10,270 bases of DNA from JBOHBN01 sp050698355 (GTDB taxonomy: Bacteria; Actinomycetota; Actinomycetes; Streptosporangiales; WHST01). The notes under the pieces were generated by a model, which made no database searches, was not told the DNA's origin, and saw nothing but the letters and a program-made list of their open reading frames with translations. Both the position numbers and the translations under genes were made by a program. The stretch covers positions 1 through 10,270 of the forward strand of contig JBOHBN010000368.1 of the NCBI GenBank assembly GCA_050698355.1, given 5' to 3'. Shown in pieces: positions 1 through 5,627 of the stretch (positions within the stretch are counted from its first letter, which is position 1; each line of letters begins with the position of its first letter).

Positions 1-768
1 CGCGAGCGGGACCAACCTGTGGCGGAGGTGCCCCTCACCGCGATCGCGGCGGCCGCCGGCATCTCGCGCAGCACGCTCGTACGCCAGGTCGGCGGCACGC
101 GACAGGCACTGGACCGGGCGGTCGAGGACTCGGGAGTCGATCCCGGCGGCCGCCCGCCCGTACGCGAGCGGGCGATCGAAGCAGCCGCCCGGCTGATCAG
201 CGAGTACGGACTGGCGACCGTCACGCTCGACGCGGTCGCGCGGCGGGCGGAGTGTTCCCAGCCGAGCCTCTACGCGGTATTCGAGAGCCGCGACGGGCTG
301 CTGCAGGCGGTGTTCGAGCGGTACACCCCGCTCCCCGACCTGGATCGGGTGGTGACCGAGCGGCCCGACGATCTGCGCGAGACCGTCCGCCGCGTCTACG
401 GGGCCTTCGCCGCCGCGGCGAGGGCGGAGCCGCGGGTCATGCCGGCGCTGGTGGCCGACCTGTTCGGCAACCCGACCGGGCCGGCGCTGACGGTGTGGGA
501 GCAGGTGTTCGTACCGCGGGTCCTCGGCAGCATCGGCGACTGGCTGACCAGGCAGGTGCGCGCGGGCCGGATCCGCCCGCTGCCGTTGCCGCTGCTCGTC
601 CAGGTCCTGATCGGACCGTTCGCCGCACACGTACTCACCCGGCCAGCGCTGGAAACGGCGTGGCCCGCGGGCGGGCTTCCCAGCATCGAGGAGGCCTGCG
701 AGGTGTTCGCGGAGTCGTTCCTGCGGGCCGTCGCCACCGGCGGCGACACCGGAGACGGGAAGGAGTGA
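1..768 (+). CDS. TetR/AcrR-family transcriptional regulator with two DNA-binding segments (5' end outside window)
   Basis: Probable ligand-responsive repressor of the ABC exporter genes that follow. The frame is open from base 1. A GTG at 19 could start a 249-residue protein but has no good ribosome binding site, and the protein would then begin inside a helix-turn-helix, so the true start is probably upstream. Numbered from that GTG, residues 5-35 resemble the second half of a TetR DNA-binding domain (LTAIAAAAGISRSTL, then a linker and helix 4). A complete TetR N-terminal domain follows at about 47-101 (RERAIEAAARLI, TVTLDAVARRAECSQPSLYAVF, then RDGLLQAVF). The rest is the helical ligand-binding and dimerisation domain. 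The stop lies 5 nt before the ATPase start, and GGAAGGAG spans the junction, so co-transcription and autoregulation are likely. The family is certain; the ligand is unknown. Confidence 0.9.
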   Translation, partial: RERDQPVAEVPLTAIAAAAGISRSTLVRQVGGTRQALDRAVEDSGVDPGGRPPVRERAIEAAARLISEYGLATVTLDAVARRAECSQPSLYAVFESRDGLLQAVFERYTPLPDLDRVVTERPDDLRETVRRVYGAFAAAARAEPRVMPALVADLFGNPTGPALTVWEQVFVPRVLGSIGDWLTRQVRAGRIRPLPLPLLVQVLIGPFAAHVLTRPALETAWPAGGLPSIEEACEVFAESFLRAVATGGDTGDGKE

Positions 769-773
769 CGAAG

Positions 774-1520
774 ATGTCCACTGCAAGTCACGCGGATCGG
801 CCGTACGCGGTCGCGGTCGACGGCCTGCGGGTCGTGCGGGGTGGCCGCGAGGTCCTGCACGGCATCGGCTTTCGCATCCCGCGCGGCACGGTCACCGGCG
901 TGCTCGGGCCCAGCGGGTGTGGCAAGACCACCTTGCTGCGCGCGGTCGTCGGCGCCCAGATCGTCGCGGGCGGCACCGTGACGGTTCTCGGTAAGCCGGC
1001 CGGCGCGCGGGAGCTGCGCGGCCGGATCGGGTACGCCACCCAGGGCGCCGCCGTCTACTCCGACCTGACCGTCGCGGAGAACCTCAGGTTCTTCGCGGCC
1101 GTGCTGGGCGCTCGTACCGCGGAGGTCGGGCGGGTCATCGACGACGTCGGCCTGGCCGGCTGCGAGCAGCAGCCGGTCGCCGAGCTGTCCGGCGGCCAGC
1201 GTTCGCGAGCCAGCCTCGCGGTCGCGCTGCTGGGGTCGCCCGACCTGGTGGTGCTGGACGAGCCGACGGTCGGCCTCGACCCGGTGTTGCGCAATGAGTT
1301 GTGGACGCTGTTCCACGAGCTCGCGTCCAGCGGCGCCACCCTGCTGGTCTCCAGCCATGTGATGGACGAGGCCGTGCGATGCGAGCGACTGCTCCTGCTC
1401 CGGGACGGCGGCCTGCTCGCCGACGGCACGCCCGCGAGCCTGTGCAGCCGTACGGGCGCGAACGACGTGGAGCAGGCGTTCCTGCGCCTCGTCGAGGAAA
1501 AGGCGGTGGTCGGCTCATGA
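774..1520 (+). CDS. ABC transporter ATP-binding protein, ABC-2 exporter type
   Basis: The 248-residue nucleotide-binding subunit of an exporter acts at the inner face of the membrane and powers the adjacent permease. All motifs are intact: Walker A GPSGCGKTT (45-53), Q-loop Q90, signature LSGGQ (138-142), Walker B LVVLDEP (158-164) with catalytic E163, D-loop GLDP (167-170) and switch histidine H195 (SSHVMDEA). The open frame runs far upstream, but the ATG at 774 is chosen because GGAAGGAG (758-765) lies 8 nt before it and the ABC domain begins shortly after. A GTG at 765 is in frame but overlaps that site. The stop overlaps the permease start as ATGA (1517-1520), which indicates translational coupling. 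The family includes DrrA-like drug exporters and YadG-like proteins. The substrate cannot be read from the sequence; regulation by the upstream TetR protein is inferred. Confidence 0.95.
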   Translation: MSTASHADRPYAVAVDGLRVVRGGREVLHGIGFRIPRGTVTGVLGPSGCGKTTLLRAVVGAQIVAGGTVTVLGKPAGARELRGRIGYATQGAAVYSDLTVAENLRFFAAVLGARTAEVGRVIDDVGLAGCEQQPVAELSGGQRSRASLAVALLGSPDLVVLDEPTVGLDPVLRNELWTLFHELASSGATLLVSSHVMDEAVRCERLLLLRDGGLLADGTPASLCSRTGANDVEQAFLRLVEEKAVVGS

Positions 1521-2251
1521 ACCCGCGCGTCACGCTCTTCACCGCCCGCAGGGTGCTCACTCAACTGCGGCACGATCCGCGCACCGTCGCGATGATGATC
1601 GTGGTGCCCTCGGTGCTGATCGTGCTGCTGCGGTACGTCTTCGACTCCGAGCAGGTCTTCGACCGGGTCGCGCCGGCGCTGCTCGGCGTCTTCCCGTTCG
1701 TGGTGATGTTCCTGGTCACCTCGGTCGCCACGTTGCGCGAACGCACGAGCGGCGTCCTCGAACGGCTGATGACCATGCCGATGAGCAAGCTCGACCTGCT
1801 GTTCGGCTACGCGATCGCGTTCGGTCTCGTCGCCGTCGCCCAGATCGGCGTCGTGGCCGCCGTCGCGGTCGGCTGGCTCGGGCTCGACGTCGAAGGATCC
1901 CTGTGGATGCTGGTAGTCGTCGCCGTACTCGACGCGCTGCTCGGGATGGCGCTGGGACTGTTCGTCAGCGCCTTCGCCCGCAGCGAGTTCCAAGCCGTCC
2001 AGTTCATGCCCGCGGTCGTGCTGCCGCAGGCGCTGCTGTGCGGACTGTTCGTACCCCGCGACCAGATGGCGCAGGTGCTCGAGTGGATCTCCGACGTGCT
2101 ACCGCTGTCGTACGCCGTGCACGCCATGCAGGAGGTGACGGGCTCCGCGGATGTCACCGACGAGCTGATCCGTGACCTCGGCGTCGTCGGCGGGTGCACC
2201 GTGCTCGCGCTCATCGTCGGCGCCGCCACGCTGCGCCGCCGCACCGCCTAG
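1517..2251 (+). CDS. ABC-2 type transporter permease
   Basis: The 244-residue membrane subunit pairs with the preceding ATPase and probably works as a homodimer to export a small molecule. Six hydrophobic segments are visible at about residues 24-42, 52-73, 95-120, 128-153, 162-180 and 222-239. The stretch between TM2 and TM3 (RERTSGVLERLMTMPMSKLD, 75-94) is the conserved coupling region of ABC-2 permeases that contacts the ATPase. LCGLFVPRDQMAQ (174-186) and LPLSYAVHAM (195-204) are also typical of the C-terminal half. The start is fixed by the 4-nt ATGA overlap with the ATPase stop. Its own stop shares the palindrome CTAG (2248-2251) with the stop of the convergent oxidoreductase gene, leaving no room for a terminator between them. 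The substrate is unknown; drug or antibiotic efflux is inferred from TetR linkage. Confidence 0.93.
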   Translation: MNPRVTLFTARRVLTQLRHDPRTVAMMIVVPSVLIVLLRYVFDSEQVFDRVAPALLGVFPFVVMFLVTSVATLRERTSGVLERLMTMPMSKLDLLFGYAIAFGLVAVAQIGVVAAVAVGWLGLDVEGSLWMLVVVAVLDALLGMALGLFVSAFARSEFQAVQFMPAVVLPQALLCGLFVPRDQMAQVLEWISDVLPLSYAVHAMQEVTGSADVTDELIRDLGVVGGCTVLALIVGAATLRRRTA

Positions 2252-3108
2252 GCGAGCGGCGGGCCCTGCTCGATCCGGCGCAGCACCGGCGCCAGTTTGT
2301 CCAGGTCATCACTACTCTGCAGCATCCGCTCGTCCCACCAGGTCGCGCCCGCGTCGACCAGCGGCCCGACCACGTCGCGCGCGGCGGCGGGGTCGCCGGG
2401 AGTGACGCCGCCGACGACCACATCGAGCGCCTTGCCGTCCTCGTCGCGGTGCTGATGCAGGTAGTCGACCAGGTCATGCACCTCGTCGACGGGCGGTGCG
2501 TGCCCGTGCCCGGCGGAGGTGAACAGTGGCACCGCGCCGTCCCAGCGGGCCGCGCGGCGCATCGGGGGACGGTTTGGCCAGAACCCGGCGATCCAGACCG
2601 GCGGGCGCGGTTGCTGCACCGTCGCCGGCAGCAGCGCTACGTCGCGGACCTGGTAGTGCCGGCCGTCATGGTTGACCGGCTCGCCCGACCAGTACCGCTG
2701 CAGCAGGTCCAGGCCTTCGTCCAGGTACTCGGCGAGTACGGCCGGGTCGGTCGGCTCGCCGAAGCTCCCGTACTCGTCCTCGATCGGCCCGCCCAGGCCG
2801 GCACCGAGGATCGTCCTGCCGCCGCTGAGCACGTCGAGCGTCGCTACCTGGCGGGCGAGCTGCTGCGGACGCCGCCGCGGGACCGGGGTGACCAGCGTGC
2901 CCAACCGGAGCCGCGATGTCGCGAGTGCCGCGGCAGTCAGCAGCATCCACGGGTCCCCGAACGTCCGTCGAAGGCGCTTTTGGTGTACGACGTGATCCCA
3001 GACGAACAACCCGTCCCAGCCGGCCCCTTCGGCCGCCACGGCGACCCGTGCCACCGCCCTGGGGTCGGCGAAGTCGCCGAAGTTGGGAATGTTGATCGAG
3101 AAGCGCAT
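2248..3108 (-). CDS. LLM-class (luciferase-like) flavin/F420-dependent oxidoreductase
   Basis: This 286-residue protein belongs to the bacterial luciferase-like TIM-barrel family, whose actinobacterial members often use coenzyme F420 and sometimes FMN. Seen in sequence: the N-terminal strand MRFSINIPNFGDFADPR, GWDGLFVWDHV (30-40), LRLGTLVTPVPRRRP (67-81), LDVLSGGRTILGAGLGG (91-107), the strand PPVWIAGFWPN (169-179) and AARWDGAVP (186-194). These are standard family landmarks, and the length is normal. The ATG at 3108 begins directly at the first barrel strand. The upstream AGGA sits in a compact hairpin touching the start codon. It lies 52 nt behind the small membrane protein gene on the same strand and may share the mca transcript. 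The substrate is not predictable. F420 versus FMN use is not decided by what I can see. Confidence 0.88.
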   Translation of the reverse strand: MRFSINIPNFGDFADPRAVARVAVAAEGAGWDGLFVWDHVVHQKRLRRTFGDPWMLLTAAALATSRLRLGTLVTPVPRRRPQQLARQVATLDVLSGGRTILGAGLGGPIEDEYGSFGEPTDPAVLAEYLDEGLDLLQRYWSGEPVNHDGRHYQVRDVALLPATVQQPRPPVWIAGFWPNRPPMRRAARWDGAVPLFTSAGHGHAPPVDEVHDLVDYLHQHRDEDGKALDVVVGGVTPGDPAAARDVVGPLVDAGATWWDERMLQSSDDLDKLAPVLRRIEQGPPLA

Positions 3109-3125
3109 CCCGGCATCCTGCCGGG
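3109..3125 (-). promoter_or_regulatory. Hairpin enclosing the ribosome binding site of the LLM oxidoreductase gene
   Basis: A perfect 7-bp inverted repeat, CCCGGCA and TGCCGGG with a 3-nt loop, ends at the base next to the ATG of the oxidoreductase gene. On the minus strand the loop reads GGA and the preceding A belongs to the arm, so the only plausible Shine-Dalgarno (AGGA) is at the hairpin tip. It could limit initiation, or be the tail of a weak terminator after the small membrane protein gene. Its effect is inferred. Confidence 0.45.
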
Positions 3126-3160
3126 ACGCGAGCTACCGGGCAAACCGATAACGCGCCCGG

Positions 3161-3403
3161 CTACTCGCCGCGGTGCTGGTCCTCCCCGTCCGGTTTCTTC
3201 TCGTCGTCGACCGGGAACCCGTTGGCGTCCTTACCGTCGACGTTGATGCGGCGGATCTGCTTGTTCATCGACCGGACGAGGAAGAACAACGCGATGCCGA
3301 GCAGGGCGATCACGATGAACCCGAGCAGGCCGGTCGTCACGTTGCTATTGCCCGCCGCGGCCAGCACCGTGGCCGCTGCGGCGTACAGGGTTGTCAGTGG
3401 CAT
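3161..3403 (-). CDS. Small single-pass membrane protein next to mca (hypothetical)
   Basis: An 80-residue protein with no recognised catalytic domain. Residues 5-17 are Ala-rich and mildly hydrophobic. Residues 25-43 (TGLLGFIVIALLGIALFFLV) form a clear transmembrane helix, followed by a basic patch (RSMNKQIRRI) and a polar, acidic, probably cytosolic tail with DGKDANGFPVDDEKKPDGED. The ATG at 3403 lies inside the end of mca (10-nt overlap, 3394-3403), and GAGGCGGAGG just upstream supplies the ribosome binding site, so translation is probably coupled to mca. A small conserved membrane protein beside mca is common in actinomycetes; I recall Rv1083 next to mca Rv1082 in Mycobacterium tuberculosis, but homology has not been tested here. 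The gene is convincing by position, coupling and composition; its role is unknown, possibly an accessory to mycothiol-conjugate handling at the membrane. Confidence 0.8.
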   Translation of the reverse strand: MPLTTLYAAAATVLAAAGNSNVTTGLLGFIVIALLGIALFFLVRSMNKQIRRINVDGKDANGFPVDDEKKPDGEDQHRGE

Positions 3404-4320
3404 GCCTCCGCCTCGACAGGTTCACGCACACCCGCGAACAGGTCGTCTTCGGGCGTGTAGGACGACACGAGCGTACGGGCCAGGTAGTAGTCCTCGGTCG
3501 GCCAGGCCATCCGCTGCGCGTCCAGCGGCACGGCGAACCAGTGCCCGTTGGGGTCGACCTGGGTCGCGTGCGCGAGCAGGGCGCGGTCGCGGGTCTCCAG
3601 GTAGCCCGCGCAGTCCACGCGGGTCGTCACCGGCACCTCGACGCGGTCGTCCGGCCAGTTCTCGAGCCGCTCGGCGTACGGCGACTCCAGGCCGCGCCGG
3701 GTCATCTCCGCGTGCAGCGCCTCGAACCTGGCACGGTGGAACGACACGTTGTAGTACAGCTTGAGCGGCGACCACGGCTCGCCCGCCTCGGGGTACCTCG
3801 TCGGATCGCCCGCCGCCTCGAACGCCTCCACCGACACCTGATGGCACTTGATGTGGTCCGGGTGCGGGTAGCCGCCGCTCTCGTCGTACGTGGTGATCAC
3901 GTGCGGACGGAAGCGGCGCACGAGCCGTACCAGCGGTTCCGCGGCCACCTCCAGCGGCTGCAGGGCGAAGCACCCCTCAGGCAGCGGCGGCAGCGGGTCG
4001 CCCTCCGGCAGGCCGGAGTCGACGAACCCGAGCCAGGCGTGCCCGACGCCGAGCGCCTCGATCGCGCGCGCCATCTCCTCCTGCCGGATGCGGGGCATGT
4101 TCCCCTCGATCTCGGGGTCCCCCTGCAATGCGGGGTTGAGGATGTCACCGCGCTCGCCGCCGGTGCAGGTGGCGACCAGTACCTCGGCGCCCTCGCCGAC
4201 GTACCTGGCCAGCGTGGCGGCACCCTTGCTCGACTCGTCGTCGGGGTGGGCGTGCACGGCGAGCAGCCGCAGTTGCCCATGGTCGGGCCCGGCTGTGATG
4301 GGGGTTACGTACTGGGGCAC
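3394..4320 (-). CDS. mca: Mycothiol S-conjugate amidase Mca
   Basis: A zinc-dependent cytosolic amidase that cleaves mycothiol S-conjugates of electrophiles and antibiotics to GlcN-inositol and a mercapturic acid for export. The 308-residue product belongs to the LmbE/PIG-L deacetylase family. AHPDDES (24-30) supplies the zinc ligands H25 and D28 and the general base D27. GGYPHPDHIKCH (149-160) supplies H153 and the third zinc ligand H156. TCTGGERGDILNP (51-63) is a further family block. The family's other actinobacterial member, MshB, uses the same core, but the long C-terminal half (LYYNVSFHRARFEALH, then DDRVEVPVTTRVDC) and the neighbours (small membrane protein, greA) favour Mca. The start is a GTG at 4320 with GAGAGG about 10 nt upstream. 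Positions 1-15 are an extension before the usual LRLLAVHAHPDDE. It is divergent from greA. Confidence 0.92.
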   Translation of the reverse strand: MPQYVTPITAGPDHGQLRLLAVHAHPDDESSKGAATLARYVGEGAEVLVATCTGGERGDILNPALQGDPEIEGNMPRIRQEEMARAIEALGVGHAWLGFVDSGLPEGDPLPPLPEGCFALQPLEVAAEPLVRLVRRFRPHVITTYDESGGYPHPDHIKCHQVSVEAFEAAGDPTRYPEAGEPWSPLKLYYNVSFHRARFEALHAEMTRRGLESPYAERLENWPDDRVEVPVTTRVDCAGYLETRDRALLAHATQVDPNGHWFAVPLDAQRMAWPTEDYYLARTLVSSYTPEDDLFAGVREPVEAEACH

Positions 4321-4412
4321 GGAACGTACGCCTCTCGGTTCGCGTGGACGGATACACTGCTTCTAGGTAACAATTGTCTCTGACCTGAGACGACGCTCCC
4401 TGGAGACCCACC

Positions 4413-4511
4413 GTGACCAGCCGCCACACGTTCGCGCTCGGCCGCCTCGCGCGCCGCCGAGCGATCGGCGCGTGGCTCGTGGCCGGGCTCACGGCATCGC
4501 GCTGGCGCTGA
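4413..4511 (+). other. Possible 32-codon leader ORF or gene remnant upstream of greA
   Basis: A GTG at 4413 has a well-spaced GGAG (4402-4405) and opens a 32-codon frame rich in Arg and Ala (GRLARRRAIGAWLVAGL). It ends at the TGA at 4509-4511, 68 nt before greA. Shifting back one base near 4496 would extend it as IALALSRAGPDPS to a TAA at 4565-4567 next to the greA ribosome binding site, giving a product with one hydrophobic segment. In several actinomycetes a small membrane protein gene of the DUF4307 type lies here, in greA orientation, from what I recall. This ORF could be a leader peptide, a decayed remnant or chance. I cannot show homology, and the codon evidence is too short to judge. 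Confidence 0.25.
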
Positions 4512-4543
4512 GCCGCGCGGGTCCAGATCCAAGCGTTTTTCCA

Positions 4544-4567
4544 CCCCGTATTCCCGTATACCCGTAA
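4544..4567 (+). repeat. Three tandem 8-bp units before the greA ribosome binding site
   Basis: Three consecutive 8-mers (CCCCGTAT, TCCCGTAT, ACCCGTAA) share CCCGTA and abut the greA Shine-Dalgarno AAAGGAG (4566-4572). The repeat is plain in the sequence. A function in greA leader structure or protein binding would be inference. Confidence 0.6.
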
Positions 4568-4579
4568 AGGAGTCCCGTC

Positions 4580-5065
4580 GTGACCGAGACCAATGTCAAC
4601 TGGCTGACCCAGGAGGCTTACGACCGGCTCAAGGCGGAGCTCGACGAGCTCAGTGGCCCCGGACGCACCGAGATCTCGAAGCGGATCGAGGAGGCGCGCT
4701 CCGAAGGCGACCTGCGGGAGAACGGCGGCTACCACGCGGCCAAGGAGGAGCAGGGCAAGCGGGAGAGCCGCATCCGCCAGCTCCAGGACCTGCTGCGCGA
4801 CGCCAAGGTCGGTGAGGCGCCGCCGGACGACGGCGTCGTCGAGCCGGGCATGCGGGTGACGGTCCGGTTCGCCGACGGTGACGAGGAGTCCTTCCTGCTC
4901 GGCTCGCGCGAGGTCGCGGCCGACGGCGTCGAAGCGTACTCGGAGAAGTCGCCGCTCGGCGCCGCGATCAACGGCAAGCGTGTCGGCGACAAGACGTCGT
5001 ACGAGCTGCCGAACGGTACCAGCCTGTCGGTGGAGATCATCGACGCGAAGCCGTACGTGCCGTAG
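4580..5065 (+). CDS. greA: Transcription elongation factor GreA
   Basis: This factor enters the RNA polymerase secondary channel and stimulates cleavage of backtracked RNA. The 161-residue length is normal for the family. The N-terminal antiparallel coiled coil spans about residues 10-78. Its tip motif EARSEGDLRENGGYHAAKEE (38-57) contains the acidic pair D44 and E47, equivalent to the catalytic-tip D41 and E44 of Escherichia coli GreA. The C-terminal FKBP-like domain ends with SPLGAAINGKRVGDKTSYELP. The GTG at 4580 is chosen because AAAGGAG (4566-4572) is 7 nt upstream and the protein then begins at the usual position before the coiled coil. It is divergent from mca, an arrangement I recall from Mycobacterium and Streptomyces. 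It ends 8 nt before a perfect 20-bp hairpin. Confidence 0.97.
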   Translation: MTETNVNWLTQEAYDRLKAELDELSGPGRTEISKRIEEARSEGDLRENGGYHAAKEEQGKRESRIRQLQDLLRDAKVGEAPPDDGVVEPGMRVTVRFADGDEESFLLGSREVAADGVEAYSEKSPLGAAINGKRVGDKTSYELPNGTSLSVEIIDAKPYVP

Positions 5066-5073
5066 CCGGGAAC

Positions 5074-5117
5074 TTGTCAGTGCGTGGTTGAGCTATCGCT
5101 CAACCACGCACTGACAA
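5074..5117. terminator. Bidirectional hairpin between convergent greA and lrp
   Basis: A perfect 20-bp inverted repeat with the 4-nt loop TATC. The outer arm reads TTGTCAGTGCG and its complement ends CTGACAA. Exactly 8 nt separate it from the greA stop on one side and from the Lrp/AsnC gene stop on the other, so one hairpin serves both convergent transcripts. There is no T-tract on either side, which is common for actinobacterial terminators. The outer TTGTCAG is shared with the hairpin after hppD. Confidence 0.88.
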
Positions 5118-5125
5118 CCTGCGGG

Positions 5126-5596
5126 TCAGGTGCGGTCGGTGACGCTCGCGTGTACGAGCGGGAGCACCCGGTACGGCACCAGCGTGGAAAGCGCGATCAC
5201 CGTCGACATCCGTACGATCCCGTCGAACGCCAGCACCTCGTCGATCACCTGTTGCAGCGCGGCGTTGCTGCGCGCGACCAGTCGACAGAGCAGGTCGCCC
5301 GGCCCGGTGATGGTGTGTACCTCGAGCACCTGCGGGATCGTCGCCAGGTGCCTGGCCACCTCCTCGTGCCCGGCGTCCTGCCGGATCTCCAGGGTGGCGA
5401 ACGCGGTCACCTCGTAGCCCAACGCCTCCGGGTCGACCTGCGGGCCGAACCCGCGCACCACGCCGGCGGCGCGCAGCCGGTCGAGGCGCGCCTGCACGGT
5501 GCCGCGCGCCACCTTCAACCGACGCGAGCACTCCAGCACGCCCAGCCGCGGCTCTCGGTCCAGGAGTGCGAGCAGCCGCGCGTCCAGCTGATCCAT
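5126..5596 (-). CDS. Lrp/AsnC-family transcriptional regulator
   Basis: This 156-residue amino-acid-responsive DNA-binding protein has an N-terminal winged HTH at about residues 2-50 (LDARLLALLDREPRLG, then RRLKVARGTVQARLDRLRAAG). A C-terminal RAM/AsnC effector domain follows at about 63-140 (TAFATLEIRQ, VLEVHTITGPGDLLCRLVAR, STVIALSTLVPYR). The ATG at 5596 gives the classic MDxLDxRLL start. GAGGAG lies 12 nt upstream, slightly far but with no better start between. It is 31 nt downstream of recQ on the same strand and may be co-transcribed. I recall that in Streptomyces an Lrp/AsnC gene sits directly beside hppD, so hppD at 8045 is a plausible target here, although recQ separates them. The effector is unknown; an aromatic amino acid is a guess from context. 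Confidence 0.92.
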   Translation of the reverse strand: MDQLDARLLALLDREPRLGVLECSRRLKVARGTVQARLDRLRAAGVVRGFGPQVDPEALGYEVTAFATLEIRQDAGHEEVARHLATIPQVLEVHTITGPGDLLCRLVARSNAALQQVIDEVLAFDGIVRMSTVIALSTLVPYRVLPLVHASVTDRT

Positions 5597-5627
5597 CCGC
5601 GTACCGTACTCCTCGGCTGGATCCGTG

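Larger units (their letters stand above)
4321..4579. promoter_or_regulatory. Divergent mca / greA control region
   Basis: This 259-bp gap must hold the promoters for mca (leftward) and greA (rightward). An AT-richer patch at about 4345-4380, containing TTCTAGGTAACAATTGTC, stands out against the GC-rich background and is the likeliest promoter site. I could not match convincing -35 and -10 pairs on either strand. A 5-bp dyad GTCTC-N6-GAGAC (4376-4391) lies beside it. I found no good match to a SigR-type GGGAAT...GTT promoter, which I looked for because Streptomyces mca is known to be under SigR control. The region also holds a short ORF (4413-4511) and three 8-bp repeats before greA. Confidence 0.4.

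Noticed and set aside
19..21. GTG as the true start of the TetR regulator
   Set aside because: No clear Shine-Dalgarno, and it would begin the protein inside a helix-turn-helix; the frame stays open to the window edge.
765..767. GTG as start of the ABC ATPase, overlapping the TetR stop
   Set aside because: It overlaps the GGAAGGAG that is ideally spaced for the ATG at 774.
3136..3160. CCGGGC ... GCCCGG pair after the small membrane protein stop as a terminator
   Set aside because: A 6-bp stem with a 13-nt loop is too weak to call, and read-through into the oxidoreductase gene is equally likely.
2248..4320. TetR/ABC exporter plus Mca plus oxidoreductase as one new detoxification island
   Set aside because: The exporter is convergent with the mca unit and shares no promoter with it; mca beside greA is the ordinary core arrangement, so the link is only proximity.
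4376..4391. GTCTC-N6-GAGAC dyad between mca and greA as an operator
   Set aside because: Only 5 bp per arm, with no second copy and no mapped promoter to place it against; left as a note in the intergenic entry.
4536..4540. T-run before greA as an intrinsic terminator or attenuator
   Set aside because: No stable stem ends immediately before it; nearby GC-rich pairings are short and interrupted.
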